Source: an uncultured Pantoea sp. (GTDB lineage Bacteria > Pseudomonadota > Gammaproteobacteria > Enterobacterales > Enterobacteriaceae). From it: a stretch of 64,000 bases of DNA. Under the pieces are notes generated by a model. The model did not search any database, was not told the DNA's origin, and worked only from the letters and a program-made list of their open reading frames with translations. Below are positions 50,354-58,402 of this stretch, one piece after another (within the stretch, counting starts at the first letter, position 1; every line of letters begins with the position of its first letter). The stretch is taken from assembly GCA_913778495.1 (NCBI GenBank), contig CAJYVD010000015.1, positions 1 to 64,000 on the forward strand. The letters are read 5' to 3'. The position numbers and the translations under genes were made by a program.

Positions 50354-51310
50354 TTATTGTCCGTAGCGCAGACGCAGCGCTTCAGGATAGGGATCAAAAT
50401 AGCGTTGGCGCGCAAGCCACGGATGCGGATACTCCGCCATGTAGTGCTTCAACATGGTAATGGGGACCAGCAACGGCTGAACGCCCTGGCGGTAGCGATC
50501 GATGAGCTGAGCCAGCTCCTGACGCTGGGCGGAAGTGAGCTGCGGGCGAAAATAGCCCTGAACGTGCATCAGCACATTGGTGTGGTTGCGGCGTGAGGCC
50601 TTATGCGACATCAGCTGCATTAAACGATGACGGTATTCAAACGCGTAGTCGTCAAGCGAGTCCCACTGATCCATCGCCGCCACAAAGCGCCCCATCTCGC
50701 GATACTCTTTCTGCGCATGCGACAGCAGCAGCAGTTTATAACGGCTATGAAAATCCATCAGTTTGTGGCGGGTCAGGCCGCTGCGCCACATTTCATTGAA
50801 TTCGTGCAGCGCGTAAACGCGTGAAATAAAGTTTTCGCGAATCGCATCATCATGCAGGCGACCATCTTCTTCAAGCGGTAGCCAAGGCATCTCTTTCTGT
50901 AAAAAAGAGGTGAACACACCGGTGCCCGCTTTTTGATTGTCATTAGTATCAGGCAGATAGACGCGCACGCGTTCCAGACCACAGCTGGGTGATTTCGCGC
51001 ATAGAATGTAACCGCAGAGGTGATGCAGAGATTTCACCCGTTCTTCGGACCAGCTGCGCATGGCCTCCGTGACCTCTTCACCACCGTCTTTACTGAAACA
51101 GAGATGAATGTCGTCCTCGCCTTTCTTCACCAGGCGCAAAGCCGGGCGAGGCGTAGGAAGACCAATCGCCATCTCAGGGCACACCGGTTCAAAGCGGATA
51201 TAGGGCGTAAGTTGATCAGTTGCAAAAGCAAAACGCTTGTGGCCGCCATCAAATCGGACCTGATTCCCGAGTAGGCAAGCACTGATACCGACAGGAATTT
51301 TATCGCTCAT
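50354..51310 (-). CDS. ybgA: YbgA: DUF523 (TudS-like) plus DUF1722 protein
   Basis: 318-aa two-domain protein. The N-terminal DUF523 domain (about 1-150) has three conserved Cys: Cys12 (ISACLLG), Cys44 (PVCPE) and Cys110 (KSPSCG). In the thiouracil desulfidase TudS, a DUF523 enzyme, three such Cys hold a [4Fe-4S] cluster. The C-terminal DUF1722 domain covers about 185-310. E. coli YbgA keeps only the DUF1722 part (169 aa). First gene of the ybgA-phr array; GAGG before the ATG lies inside a perfect dyad. Catalysis is inferred, not shown. Confidence 0.9.
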   Translation of the reverse strand: MSDKIPVGISACLLGNQVRFDGGHKRFAFATDQLTPYIRFEPVCPEMAIGLPTPRPALRLVKKGEDDIHLCFSKDGGEEVTEAMRSWSEERVKSLHHLCGYILCAKSPSCGLERVRVYLPDTNDNQKAGTGVFTSFLQKEMPWLPLEEDGRLHDDAIRENFISRVYALHEFNEMWRSGLTRHKLMDFHSRYKLLLLSHAQKEYREMGRFVAAMDQWDSLDDYAFEYRHRLMQLMSHKASRRNHTNVLMHVQGYFRPQLTSAQRQELAQLIDRYRQGVQPLLVPITMLKHYMAEYPHPWLARQRYFDPYPEALRLRYGQ

Positions 51311-51312
51311 AC

Positions 51313-51342
51313 TTGTACAACCTCTAAAAACTTGTAGAGGTT
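51313..51342. promoter_or_regulatory. Dyad overlapping the ybgA ribosome site
   Basis: AACCTCTA (51319-51326), 8 bases, TAGAGGTT (51335-51342), perfect. The palindrome TTGTACAA (51313-51320) abuts and partly overlaps it. The minus-strand arm carries the GAGG that would serve ybgA. Shape and spacing recall MerR-family operators. A hairpin hiding the ribosome site is the alternative. Confidence 0.55.
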
Positions 51343-51406
51343 TAATTGTAGCTGAAAAAGCGCGAGATAACAGAGGGGAATTGGGCTAAGCGGCGAAAAT
51401 TCATAT

Positions 51407-51439
51407 AAAAAAACCGGCGCCTGGCAGCAGGAACCGGTT
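51407..51439 (-). terminator. Terminator after ybfA
   Basis: ACCGG and CCTG pair with CAGG and CCGGT in a nested stem, followed by seven T on the minus strand. It lies about 20 bp after the ybfA stop and isolates it from ybgA. Confidence 0.75.
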
Positions 51440-51458
51440 CATTACAGCAGCAAAACGC

Positions 51459-51659
51459 TTACCAATATGTGCCGCCAGCGGCTTCAGACTGCGCCAGCCA
51501 CACCGGCTTGTTGCTGGTTTTACACCACATGCGGTGAAGATAACTGTAAAAGCGCGCCCGATCGGCCCGGAACAGCATAACGGGTAAAGCCAACAAACCC
51601 ATTACCACCACCAGCGTGCGGCGGAGCAAAATTTTAGAAAGGGGATAAGACCTGTACAT
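51459..51659 (-). CDS. ybfA: YbfA-like small membrane protein
   Basis: 66-aa protein of unknown function with one hydrophobic span ([16 protein letters not shown]) followed by the strongly conserved [27 protein letters not shown] five bases before the ATG at 51659 fixes the start; the frame extends to 51719. In E. coli ybfA neighbours kdpFABCDE. Here only kdpE remains, 228 bp away and divergent. Confidence 0.92.
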   Translation of the reverse strand: MYRSYPLSKILLRRTLVVVMGLLALPVMLFRADRARFYSYLHRMWCKTSNKPVWLAQSEAAGGTYW

Positions 51660-51887
51660 CGCGTCCTCCTGGTCGTGCGTCGCGTTAAAATGTGATCTGT
51701 GTCTAATATTACTCCGCATCGATTACTTTTACTACTCCTCTGACCACTGAAGCAGCGGTTTTTTTCTGCCGCGGCGCACGGTGTCACACCGACGTGATTC
51801 GCTGCTTAACGAGTGAAGATATCGTTACGGACGCCATGATTATTTATTGATAAAGTAAGGTGTTACCCTCTTTTGCCAGGAGTCAGC

Positions 51888-52562
51888 GTGCCGACCATTT
51901 TGATTGTGGAAGACGAAAAGGAAATTCGCCGTTTTGTGCGCCTGGCGCTGGAAAACGAAGGCCTCAAGATTGTGGAAGCGGGCGAACTGCAGCGCGGCTT
52001 AATCGAAGCGGCGACGCGTAAGCCGGATTTGGTGATACTCGATCTCGGCTTGCCAGACGGAGATGGCACCGATTTTATCCGCGAGGTGCGGCAGTGGAGC
52101 AGTTTGCCGGTGATTGTCTTGTCAGCGCGCGACGATGAGCAGGATAAAATTGATGCGCTGGATGCCGGGGCAGACGATTATCTCAGCAAACCCTTTGGTA
52201 TTGGTGAACTGCTGGCACGCGTTCGCGTGGCGCTGCGGCGTCACCAGCGTACTCAGCCCGAACCGGTGGTGCGTTTTGGCGAAGTCAGCGTCGATTTAGC
52301 CGGTCGACGCGTACAGCGCAACGGGGAAGAAGTCCATTTAACCCCAACGGAATTCCGCCTGCTGAGTTTACTTTTAAACAACGCTGGAAAAGTGCTGACG
52401 CAGCGCCAGCTCCTGAATCAGGTGTGGGGACCGAATGCGGTTGAGCACAGCCACTACTTGCGGATTTATATGGGCCATCTGCGGCAGAAGCTGGAAAGCA
52501 ACCCAACGCAGCCCAGCCATTTACTCACCGAAATTGGCATTGGTTACCGCTTTATGCCATAA
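51888..52562 (+). CDS. kdpE: OmpR-family response regulator KdpE (without KdpD)
   Basis: 224-aa regulator: receiver with Asp8/9, phospho-acceptor Asp52 (LDLGLPDGDG) and LSKPFGIGEL, then a winged-helix DNA-binding domain at about 125-222 (LTPTEFRLLSLLLNNAGKVLTQRQLLNQVWGPNAVEHSHYLRIY). Very close to E. coli KdpE, which controls the K+ transporter kdpFABC. No kdpF, A, B, C or D is in the window. GTG at 51888 with AGGAG five bases upstream is the start; TTG at 51873 is rejected. All phosphorylation residues are intact, so it is not visibly decaying. Confidence 0.93.
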   Translation: MPTILIVEDEKEIRRFVRLALENEGLKIVEAGELQRGLIEAATRKPDLVILDLGLPDGDGTDFIREVRQWSSLPVIVLSARDDEQDKIDALDAGADDYLSKPFGIGELLARVRVALRRHQRTQPEPVVRFGEVSVDLAGRRVQRNGEEVHLTPTEFRLLSLLLNNAGKVLTQRQLLNQVWGPNAVEHSHYLRIYMGHLRQKLESNPTQPSHLLTEIGIGYRFMP

Positions 52563-52590
52563 AAAAAGGCCGCATCAGCGGCCTTTATTG
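52561..52590. terminator. Bidirectional terminator between kdpE and pgm
   Basis: AAAGGCCGC-ATCA-GCGGCCTTT with TTATTGTTTT on the plus side and seven A (T on the minus strand) on the other. Serves both convergent genes. Confidence 0.88.
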
Positions 52591-52600
52591 TTTTGCCCGG

Positions 52601-54241
52601 TTAGGCGTTTTTCAGCACTTCACTCACAATCTCTACTGCTTCTTTCTCGATCTGCTGGCGATGCTCAGCCCCGAGGAAACTTTCGCAATAGATCTTGTAG
52701 GCATCTTCAGTGCCGGACGGACGCGCGGCGAACCAGCCATTTTCCGTCATCACTTTCAGGCCACCAATGGAAGCACCGTTGCCAGGCGCTGCCGTCAGTC
52801 GAGCAGTGATAGGATCGCCTGCCAGCGTATCGGCGCTGACCATTTCTGGCGACAGCTTCGACAGCGCCGCTTTTTGTGCGGACGTCGCAGGTGCTTGCAG
52901 ACGGTTGTAGCTTGGCGCGCCAAAACGGGCAGCCAGTTCGTCGTAATGCTGCTGAGGATTTTTACCCGTCACCGCCGTAATTTCTGCGGCCAACAGACAC
53001 AGGATGATACCGTCTTTATCGGTAGACCATGCGGAGCCGTCAAAACGCAGGAAAGAGGCGCCCGCGCTCTCTTCGCCGCCAAAGCCGAAGCTGCCGTCAA
53101 ACAGGCCGTCCACGAACCATTTGAACCCAACTGGAACTTCCACCAGCTTGCGGCCAATGTCGTTAACCACGCGGTCGATCATGGCGCTGGACACCAGCGT
53201 TTTACCCACCGCGACCTCAGCGCCCCACTGCGGACGATGCTGGAACAGGTAGTTGATGGCCACCGCCAGATAGTGGTTCGGGTTCATCAATCCTGCTGGC
53301 GTGACGATGCCGTGGCGATCGTAATCCGGGTCGTTACCGAACGCGAGATCAAACTTGTCTTTATATGCCAGCAGCCCAGCCATCGCACATTCTGATGAGC
53401 AGTCCATACGCACCACACCGTCTTTATCCAGATGCATAAAGCGGAAGGTTTGATCGATGGCATCGTTAACGATGGTCAAATCCAGATTGTAATGCTCAGC
53501 GATACGCTGCCAGTAAGCCATACCAGAGCCGCCCAGTGGATCAACGCCGATCTTCAAGCCCGCTTTCTGGATAGCAGCAAAATCAATCACCTGCGCCAAA
53601 CCCTCAACGTAAGGCTGGATGAGATCCTGCTCGACAATGTGACCGCTTTTCCACGCCTGATCCAAAGGCAGACGCTTCACGTCTTTCAGCTCGCCTTTAA
53701 TTAGTTGGTTAGCACGATCTTCCACCACTTTGGTGACGTTGGTATCAGCAGGCCCGCCGTTCGGTGGATTATATTTGATGCCGCCATCTTCAGGGGGGTT
53801 GTGTGACGGCGTAATCACAATACCGTCGGCCTGCGCACCGCCGCGCTTGTTGTGCTCGAGAATCGCGTTGGAGATCGCAGGCGTTGGCGTATAACCATTC
53901 TCCTGCTGCACGATCACATCCACGCCGTTGGCGGTCAACACTTCGAGCACTGACAGAATTGCGGGCTCAGAAAGCGCATGGGTATCTTTGCCCACATAGC
54001 ACGGCCCGGTGATGCCATTTTTTGCACGCTCTTCGGCGATCGCCTGAGCGATAGCCAGAATATGCGCTTCATTGAAGCTGTGACGCCCCGCGCTGCCGCG
54101 GTGGCCAGAAGTGCCAAATTTCACCGCGTGGTCCGGGTTTGCCGTATCCGGCTTCAGGACGTAATACTGCGAGGTTAACTGTGCAACGTTAATTAAATCG
54201 CTCTGCTGGGCAGGCTGCCCGGCACGAGGGTGATTGGCCAT
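52601..54241 (-). CDS. pgm: Phosphoglucomutase Pgm
   Basis: Interconverts glucose-1- and glucose-6-phosphate, linking glycolysis to galactose use, trehalose and envelope sugar synthesis. 546 aa, as in E. coli. The phospho-Ser loop [20 protein letters not shown], metal site NDPDYDRHG, sugar-specificity loop GGEESAG and phosphate site [13 protein letters not shown] are all intact. 25 bp downstream of seqA on the same strand. Confidence 0.98.
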   Translation of the reverse strand: MANHPRAGQPAQQSDLINVAQLTSQYYVLKPDTANPDHAVKFGTSGHRGSAGRHSFNEAHILAIAQAIAEERAKNGITGPCYVGKDTHALSEPAILSVLEVLTANGVDVIVQQENGYTPTPAISNAILEHNKRGGAQADGIVITPSHNPPEDGGIKYNPPNGGPADTNVTKVVEDRANQLIKGELKDVKRLPLDQAWKSGHIVEQDLIQPYVEGLAQVIDFAAIQKAGLKIGVDPLGGSGMAYWQRIAEHYNLDLTIVNDAIDQTFRFMHLDKDGVVRMDCSSECAMAGLLAYKDKFDLAFGNDPDYDRHGIVTPAGLMNPNHYLAVAINYLFQHRPQWGAEVAVGKTLVSSAMIDRVVNDIGRKLVEVPVGFKWFVDGLFDGSFGFGGEESAGASFLRFDGSAWSTDKDGIILCLLAAEITAVTGKNPQQHYDELAARFGAPSYNRLQAPATSAQKAALSKLSPEMVSADTLAGDPITARLTAAPGNGASIGGLKVMTENGWFAARPSGTEDAYKIYCESFLGAEHRQQIEKEAVEIVSEVLKNA

Positions 54242-54266
54242 TGGCGCTTCTCCCTGACGCTTCAGT

Positions 54267-54797
54267 TTAAATGGTGCCGCAAACTTTCTCGGTCAATTCC
54301 TGAGGGAATTGCATGGCCAGCATGATGTGTTCGACCATGCTGCATTTGCGGCCTGTATTGGTATTCGTAATTACCCAGTATGGCGTACCCGGCACATGTC
54401 TGGGCTTGGTATGGGTACCATTTTGCAACAGCGTATGCTCATCACCCGCAAAATAGACGCGGGTGCGCCCCTGCAGTGAAGCCGTGGCGTCAGCAAACGC
54501 AGCGGGATCAAGACGATAAAGCGTTGACAGAACCAGCATAAAGCGGTTTACCGCCCGCTTCTGCTCCGCATATTCGTCTGAGAGCAACAGTTCGCGTACG
54601 GCGCGCACGCGGTCTTGTGGACGCGCTTCGCTGCGGACGGGCTGTGCTTCTTTCGTCGGCGAGCTTACCGCTGGAGCGCTTTGCCCGGCGGTGAATTTCA
54701 GCATGCGCCGCAAAATGTCAGACGCGCTTTCACCAATGTGCTGCGTGTGGCTGGCAATATAACGGTAGAGTTCTTCGTCAACTTCGATCGTTTTCAT
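54267..54797 (-). CDS. seqA: Replication-initiation negative regulator SeqA
   Basis: Binds hemimethylated GATC pairs, sequesters oriC and delays re-initiation. 176 aa. N-terminal oligomerisation domain ([33 protein letters not shown]) and C-terminal DNA-binding domain with GRTRVYF and [20 protein letters not shown]; the linker is somewhat shorter than in E. coli (181 aa). Upstream of pgm, divergent from ybfF, as in E. coli. Confidence 0.97.
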   Translation of the reverse strand: MKTIEVDEELYRYIASHTQHIGESASDILRRMLKFTAGQSAPAVSSPTKEAQPVRSEARPQDRVRAVRELLLSDEYAEQKRAVNRFMLVLSTLYRLDPAAFADATASLQGRTRVYFAGDEHTLLQNGTHTKPRHVPGTPYWVITNTNTGRKCSMVEHIMLAMQFPQELTEKVCGTI

Positions 54798-55032
54798 CGT
54801 ATTCCGTACAATTCTGGCAAAGGGTAGAACCGCGCGTTAATGCCGTCAGGAACGTCAAAAACGTGAGCCAGTTCTAACATAAGGATTATAAAGTTAAATC
54901 CGCGACAGCCGAAAGCGCTGGCATCAATTCCATGTAAAAGTCGGAATATGCCCTAATGCCCGTTCGGCTGGATCCTGGACAGGTTAATCCATGATACCTT
55001 AAGCCCGGCTCTCAACTGTAAGAACTTTAACC

Positions 55033-55797
55033 ATGATTTTGAACGCCCGTCTGCAAACTGAACAATCCGCCGTCAATGGCGCTCCAATTTTGTTAATCCA
55101 CGGCCTTTTCGGCAGCCTGGATAACCTCGGCGTGCTGGCGCGTGGCGTGCGCGACGCGCGCCCTACCCTGCAGGTTGATGTGCGAAATCACGGTCTTTCT
55201 CCGCGTAGCGATGAGATGCATTACGCCGCTATGGCGCAGGATATTGTGGATACGCTCGACGCACAGGCAATTGAACAGGTGGATGTGATTGGCCACTCCA
55301 TGGGCGGTAAAATCGCCATGGCGCTCAGCGCGGTTGCACCCGAACGTCTAGGTAAACTGGTGCTGATTGACATCGCCCCTGTGGATTATCAAACGCGCCG
55401 CCATGATGAGATCTTCGCGGCCATTCGCGCCGTAAGCGCCGCAGGCGTCACACGGCGCAGTGAGGCGGCGGCGTTGATGCGACAGCATATTGCAGAAGAA
55501 GGCGTCATCCAGTTTATTCTCAAATCCTTCGTCGACGGCGAGTGGCGCTTTAACGTCCCCGTACTTTGGGATAACTATGCGGCGATATCCGGATGGGAAG
55601 CGGTGCCGCCGTGGCCCCATCCGGCGCTGTTTATTCGCGGCGGCGATTCGCCTTATCTCGACGGACAACACCGTGAGGCGCTGTTGCAGCAATTTCCTCA
55701 AGCCCAGGCGCATGTCATCGGCGGCGCGGGCCATTGGGTGCATGCCGAGAAACCGGACGCGGTCCTGCGTGCGGTGCGTCGTTTTTTTAAGCTGTAA
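55033..55797 (+). CDS. ybfF: Alpha/beta-hydrolase esterase YbfF
   Basis: 254-aa esterase acting on short- and medium-chain acyl esters in E. coli. Oxyanion region HGLFGSLDNLGVLAR, nucleophile elbow GHSMGGK, and a final His in GAGHWVHAEKP complete the triad. Transcribed away from seqA across a 235-bp gap. Confidence 0.95.
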   Translation: MILNARLQTEQSAVNGAPILLIHGLFGSLDNLGVLARGVRDARPTLQVDVRNHGLSPRSDEMHYAAMAQDIVDTLDAQAIEQVDVIGHSMGGKIAMALSAVAPERLGKLVLIDIAPVDYQTRRHDEIFAAIRAVSAAGVTRRSEAAALMRQHIAEEGVIQFILKSFVDGEWRFNVPVLWDNYAAISGWEAVPPWPHPALFIRGGDSPYLDGQHREALLQQFPQAQAHVIGGAGHWVHAEKPDAVLRAVRRFFKL

Positions 55798-55965
55798 AAG
55801 CAAAAGCTTGCCATTGATGGTTTAGGATTGGCTTCGTGGATAGCGCTAGAGTATGATGTCGCGCTAAAAATTTGCTGCGGGTATTTTTTCACCGTGGCAG
55901 GGCCGATAAATGTTTACATCGCGCAGCGCCTTTTCGCCGTTCGCGCCCACGCAGTTTCACAAATC

Positions 55966-56241
55966 ATGGCAAAAGAACAGACAGATCGGACTACCCTCGA
56001 TCTCTTCGCAGATGAACGGCGTCCGGGTCGCCCAAAAACCAGTCCGCTGACGCGCGATGAACAGCTGCGTATTAATAAGCGCAACCAGCTCAAGCGCGAT
56101 AAAGTTCGCGGCCTGCGGCGCGTTGAGCTCAAGATGTCGAGCGAGGCGGTTGAGGCGTTAAATAGCCTGGCTGAACAGCAAAACATCAGCCGCAGCGAGC
56201 TCATTGAACATATGCTGCTGGCACAGCTCAAGCTGCGTTAG
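55966..56241 (+). CDS. ybfE: YbfE, ribbon-helix-helix-type LexA-regulated protein
   Basis: 91-aa basic protein. The N-terminal half is Arg/Lys-rich (RRPGRPKTSPLTRDEQLRINKRNQLKRDKVRGLRRVELK), and the rest looks like a ribbon-helix-helix fold (SSEAVEALNSLAEQQNISRSELIEHML). In E. coli it is SOS-induced; no convincing CTG-N10-CAG LexA box was found here. Start at 55966 (MAKEQTDRTTLDLF) matches E. coli; the frame is open to 55828. Precedes fldA. Confidence 0.9.
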   Translation: MAKEQTDRTTLDLFADERRPGRPKTSPLTRDEQLRINKRNQLKRDKVRGLRRVELKMSSEAVEALNSLAEQQNISRSELIEHMLLAQLKLR

Positions 56242-56378
56242 CGCGTGCAGACCGCACTCAGGAGCACAAAGTCACCTTGCTGAGCGTTCCGACCTTTTTG
56301 CGGTTCTGCTATTATTCGCACTATTACATCGTCAATTCACTGACTATCACATTCAGGATTTAAGAGGTTACTTAGCCC

Positions 56379-56909
56379 ATGGCAATCGTAGGCATTTTCT
56401 TCGGCAGCGATACCGGCAACACTGAAAACATTGCGAAAATGATCCAGAAGCAACTGGGTAAAGATGTTGCCGAAGTGCATGACATTGCCAAAAGCACCAA
56501 GGAAGATCTCGAAGCATTCGACATTTTGCTGCTGGGCATTCCCACTTGGTACTACGGCGAGGCACAGTGTGACTGGGACGACTTCTTCCCGACGCTGGAA
56601 GAGGTCGATTTCAACGGCAAGTTAGTCGCGCTGTTTGGCTGCGGTGACCAGGAAGACTATGCCGAATACTTCTGCGACGCGATGGGCACCATTCGCGACA
56701 TCATCGAGCCCAACGGCGCGGTCATTGTCGGTCATTGGCCCACTGAAGGTTACCACTTTGAAGCTTCAAAAGGCCTGGCCGATGACAAGCACTTCCTGGG
56801 CCTGGCAATCGACGAAGATCGTCAGCCTGAGCTCACCAATGAGCGCGTAGACGCGTGGGTTAAGCAGATTTACGACGAACTGCAGCTTAAAGCCATTATC
56901 GAAGCCTGA
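56379..56909 (+). CDS. fldA: Flavodoxin 1 FldA
   Basis: Essential FMN electron carrier for MetH, IspG/H, ribonucleotide reductase activation and biotin synthase. 176 aa, same as E. coli. The phosphate loop GSDTGNTENIA and FMN-contact segments PTWYYGEAQCDWD and FGCGDQEDYAEYFCDA are intact. AAGAGG-like site upstream. Neighbour of fur as in E. coli. Confidence 0.98.
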   Translation: MAIVGIFFGSDTGNTENIAKMIQKQLGKDVAEVHDIAKSTKEDLEAFDILLLGIPTWYYGEAQCDWDDFFPTLEEVDFNGKLVALFGCGDQEDYAEYFCDAMGTIRDIIEPNGAVIVGHWPTEGYHFEASKGLADDKHFLGLAIDEDRQPELTNERVDAWVKQIYDELQLKAIIEA

Positions 56910-57263
56910 TCCCCTTTCCCGATGTGGGTTCCGGCTCACATTGGGGTAACGGATTTTCCTATGAAAATAATAGCTACGTTTTTTTAACTTTCCCCGTTAA
57001 TTCTGTAGAATACCCATAACGGTCATCCGCTTATTCCTCAGCGCAGTAAGAAGCTGAGTGAAATGAAAAACAAAGATCAGCACGATCCCCGCCGGCGTTA
57101 GCGACTTTTCTCCCTATGGCCCCTGGTGATTTCCGACGATTCCGCTGGTTTTCATTTCGCTGCGCGAGCTCTATAATGAGACGCAAATGAGAATGCGTGA
57201 TGACCCAAACATCCAAGGCCGCTGCGCCGTAAGTGACTCGCAAAGTAACAGGACAATATCCGC
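56910..57263. other. Region between fldA and fur
   Basis: 354 bp. A perfect -10 (TATAAT, 57172-57177) sits about 90 bp upstream of fur, with a poor -35 (TTTTCA near 57149). AATGAGA repeats at 57176-57192 weakly resemble Fur-binding hexamers. A ten-codon frame at 57200-57232 (MTQTSKAAAP) could be a counterpart of the E. coli upstream ORF uof, but it does not overlap the fur start, so it is not called as a gene. Confidence 0.45.
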
Positions 57264-57707
57264 ATGACTGACAACAATTCCGCATTGAAGAAGGCTGGCC
57301 TGAAAGTCACGCTGCCCAGATTAAAAATTCTGGAAGTGCTTCAGGAACCCGAGTGCCATCACGTCAGTGCGGAAGATTTGTACAAACGCCTGATTGATAT
57401 GGGTGAAGAAATTGGTCTGGCAACGGTATATCGCGTCCTTAACCAGTTTGATGACGCAGGTATCGTAACCCGCCATAACTTCGAGGGGGGTAAATCCGTC
57501 TTCGAACTGACGCAGCAGCATCACCACGACCACCTGATTTGCCTGGACTGCGGCAAAGTGATCGAATTTAGCGATGACTCTATCGAAACGCGTCAGAATG
57601 AGATCGCCACGCGTCACGGCATCAAGCTTACCAACCACAGCCTGTACCTGTATGGACACTGTGCATTGGGCGACTGCCGTGAAGACGAGACGCTGCACGA
57701 CAAGTAA
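57264..57707 (+). CDS. fur: Ferric uptake regulator Fur
   Basis: Fe2+-dependent repressor of iron uptake genes. 147 aa. The N-terminal winged helix (LKVTLPRLKILEVLQ, EIGLATVYRVLNQFDDAGIV), the metal-site block HHHDHLICLDCGKVIEF and the C-terminal His/Cys-rich tail LYGHCALGDC are present. AGGA lies about ten bases upstream. Confidence 0.98.
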   Translation: MTDNNSALKKAGLKVTLPRLKILEVLQEPECHHVSAEDLYKRLIDMGEEIGLATVYRVLNQFDDAGIVTRHNFEGGKSVFELTQQHHHDHLICLDCGKVIEFSDDSIETRQNEIATRHGIKLTNHSLYLYGHCALGDCREDETLHDK

Positions 57708-57728
57708 TCGCCATCGTCATGGCTGCTA

Positions 57729-57761
57729 CAAAAAAAAACCGGTGCCTGCGCCGGTTTTTTT
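57729..57761. terminator. Bidirectional terminator after fur
   Basis: AAAAAACCGG-TGCCTGCG-CCGGTTTTTT, T-runs on both strands. It ends fur and the convergent gene at 57772-58167. Confidence 0.88.
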
Positions 57762-57771
57762 CTGCCTGCAC

Positions 57772-58167
57772 TCAGGCAATCAGCGTTTCCTGCAAATAGC
57801 GCCAACGCGGAATTGCGGTGCTGCAATCCAGCACGGCTAAGGCAATTCGGCTTTGATGGGTACCGTTCATCATTTGCATTTCGCGATACTGAATGACGAT
57901 CTCCTTGCCCTGCTGCGAAATAATCGCATGCTCGCTGGTGGCAATCCGCATCCCTTCGCGCTGACCGTGTAGCTGACGAAACAGCGCCTCGACCTGATTA
58001 AAATCCAACTGCTTGCCTTGCGGCGTCACCATCGTGAACTCAGGATGAAAGTGAGACAAAAACAGATCGATACTGTCATCGTGCGCGCTCGATTGATTGA
58101 AAATGCGTTCAATAAGCTGATGCAAAATGACGACGCTGTACCGTGCTTCCTGTGCGAGATTTATCAT
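57772..58167 (-). CDS. Small protein, possible NTF2/DUF4440-like fold
   Basis: 131-aa soluble protein not firmly recognised. It starts MINLAQEARYSVVILHQLIERIFNQ. The pattern of an N-terminal helical pair, FHPEFTMVTPQGKQLDFNQVEALF and a strand-rich second half (HAIISQQGKEIVIQYREMQ, RIALAVLDC) suggests a cone-shaped SnoaL/DUF4440-type fold. AAGGA precedes the ATG at 58167; the frame extends to 58317. It occupies the fur-glnS interval where E. coli has chiPQ. Function unknown. Confidence 0.75.
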   Translation of the reverse strand: MINLAQEARYSVVILHQLIERIFNQSSAHDDSIDLFLSHFHPEFTMVTPQGKQLDFNQVEALFRQLHGQREGMRIATSEHAIISQQGKEIVIQYREMQMMNGTHQSRIALAVLDCSTAIPRWRYLQETLIA

Positions 58168-58346
58168 TTTTTTCCTTAGATAACGCGCAATGATCTGTTT
58201 TAGAGCGCATAGCCTACCTGAAAAAAAATTTTTCACACTTGCAATTGGATTAATATTTCTAAAGTCAGAAAAGTCGTAACGTGCGGATAAATGGGGAGTT
58301 TTAACGGCGTAGCACAAACTGTTAATGGCGGCGTCAGACAGACAAT

Positions 58347-58371
58347 AAAAAAGGGCGAATACTCGCCCTTT
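58347..58371 (-). terminator. Terminator of glnS
   Basis: AAAGGGCGA-GTAT-TCGCCCTTT followed by TTT on the minus strand, about 30 bp after the glnS stop. Confidence 0.85.
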
Positions 58372-58402
58372 CGTGATTATATTGCGTTAACGACAAAAAA
58401 TA

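Noticed and set aside
55800-55965. LexA box upstream of ybfE
   Set aside because: The E. coli gene is LexA-controlled, but no CTG-N10-CAG sequence of acceptable quality was found here.
57200-57232. uof-like leader peptide of fur
   Set aside because: The frame is only ten codons and ends 31 bp before the fur start. It cannot be coupled to fur in the E. coli manner and is recorded only within the intergenic entry.
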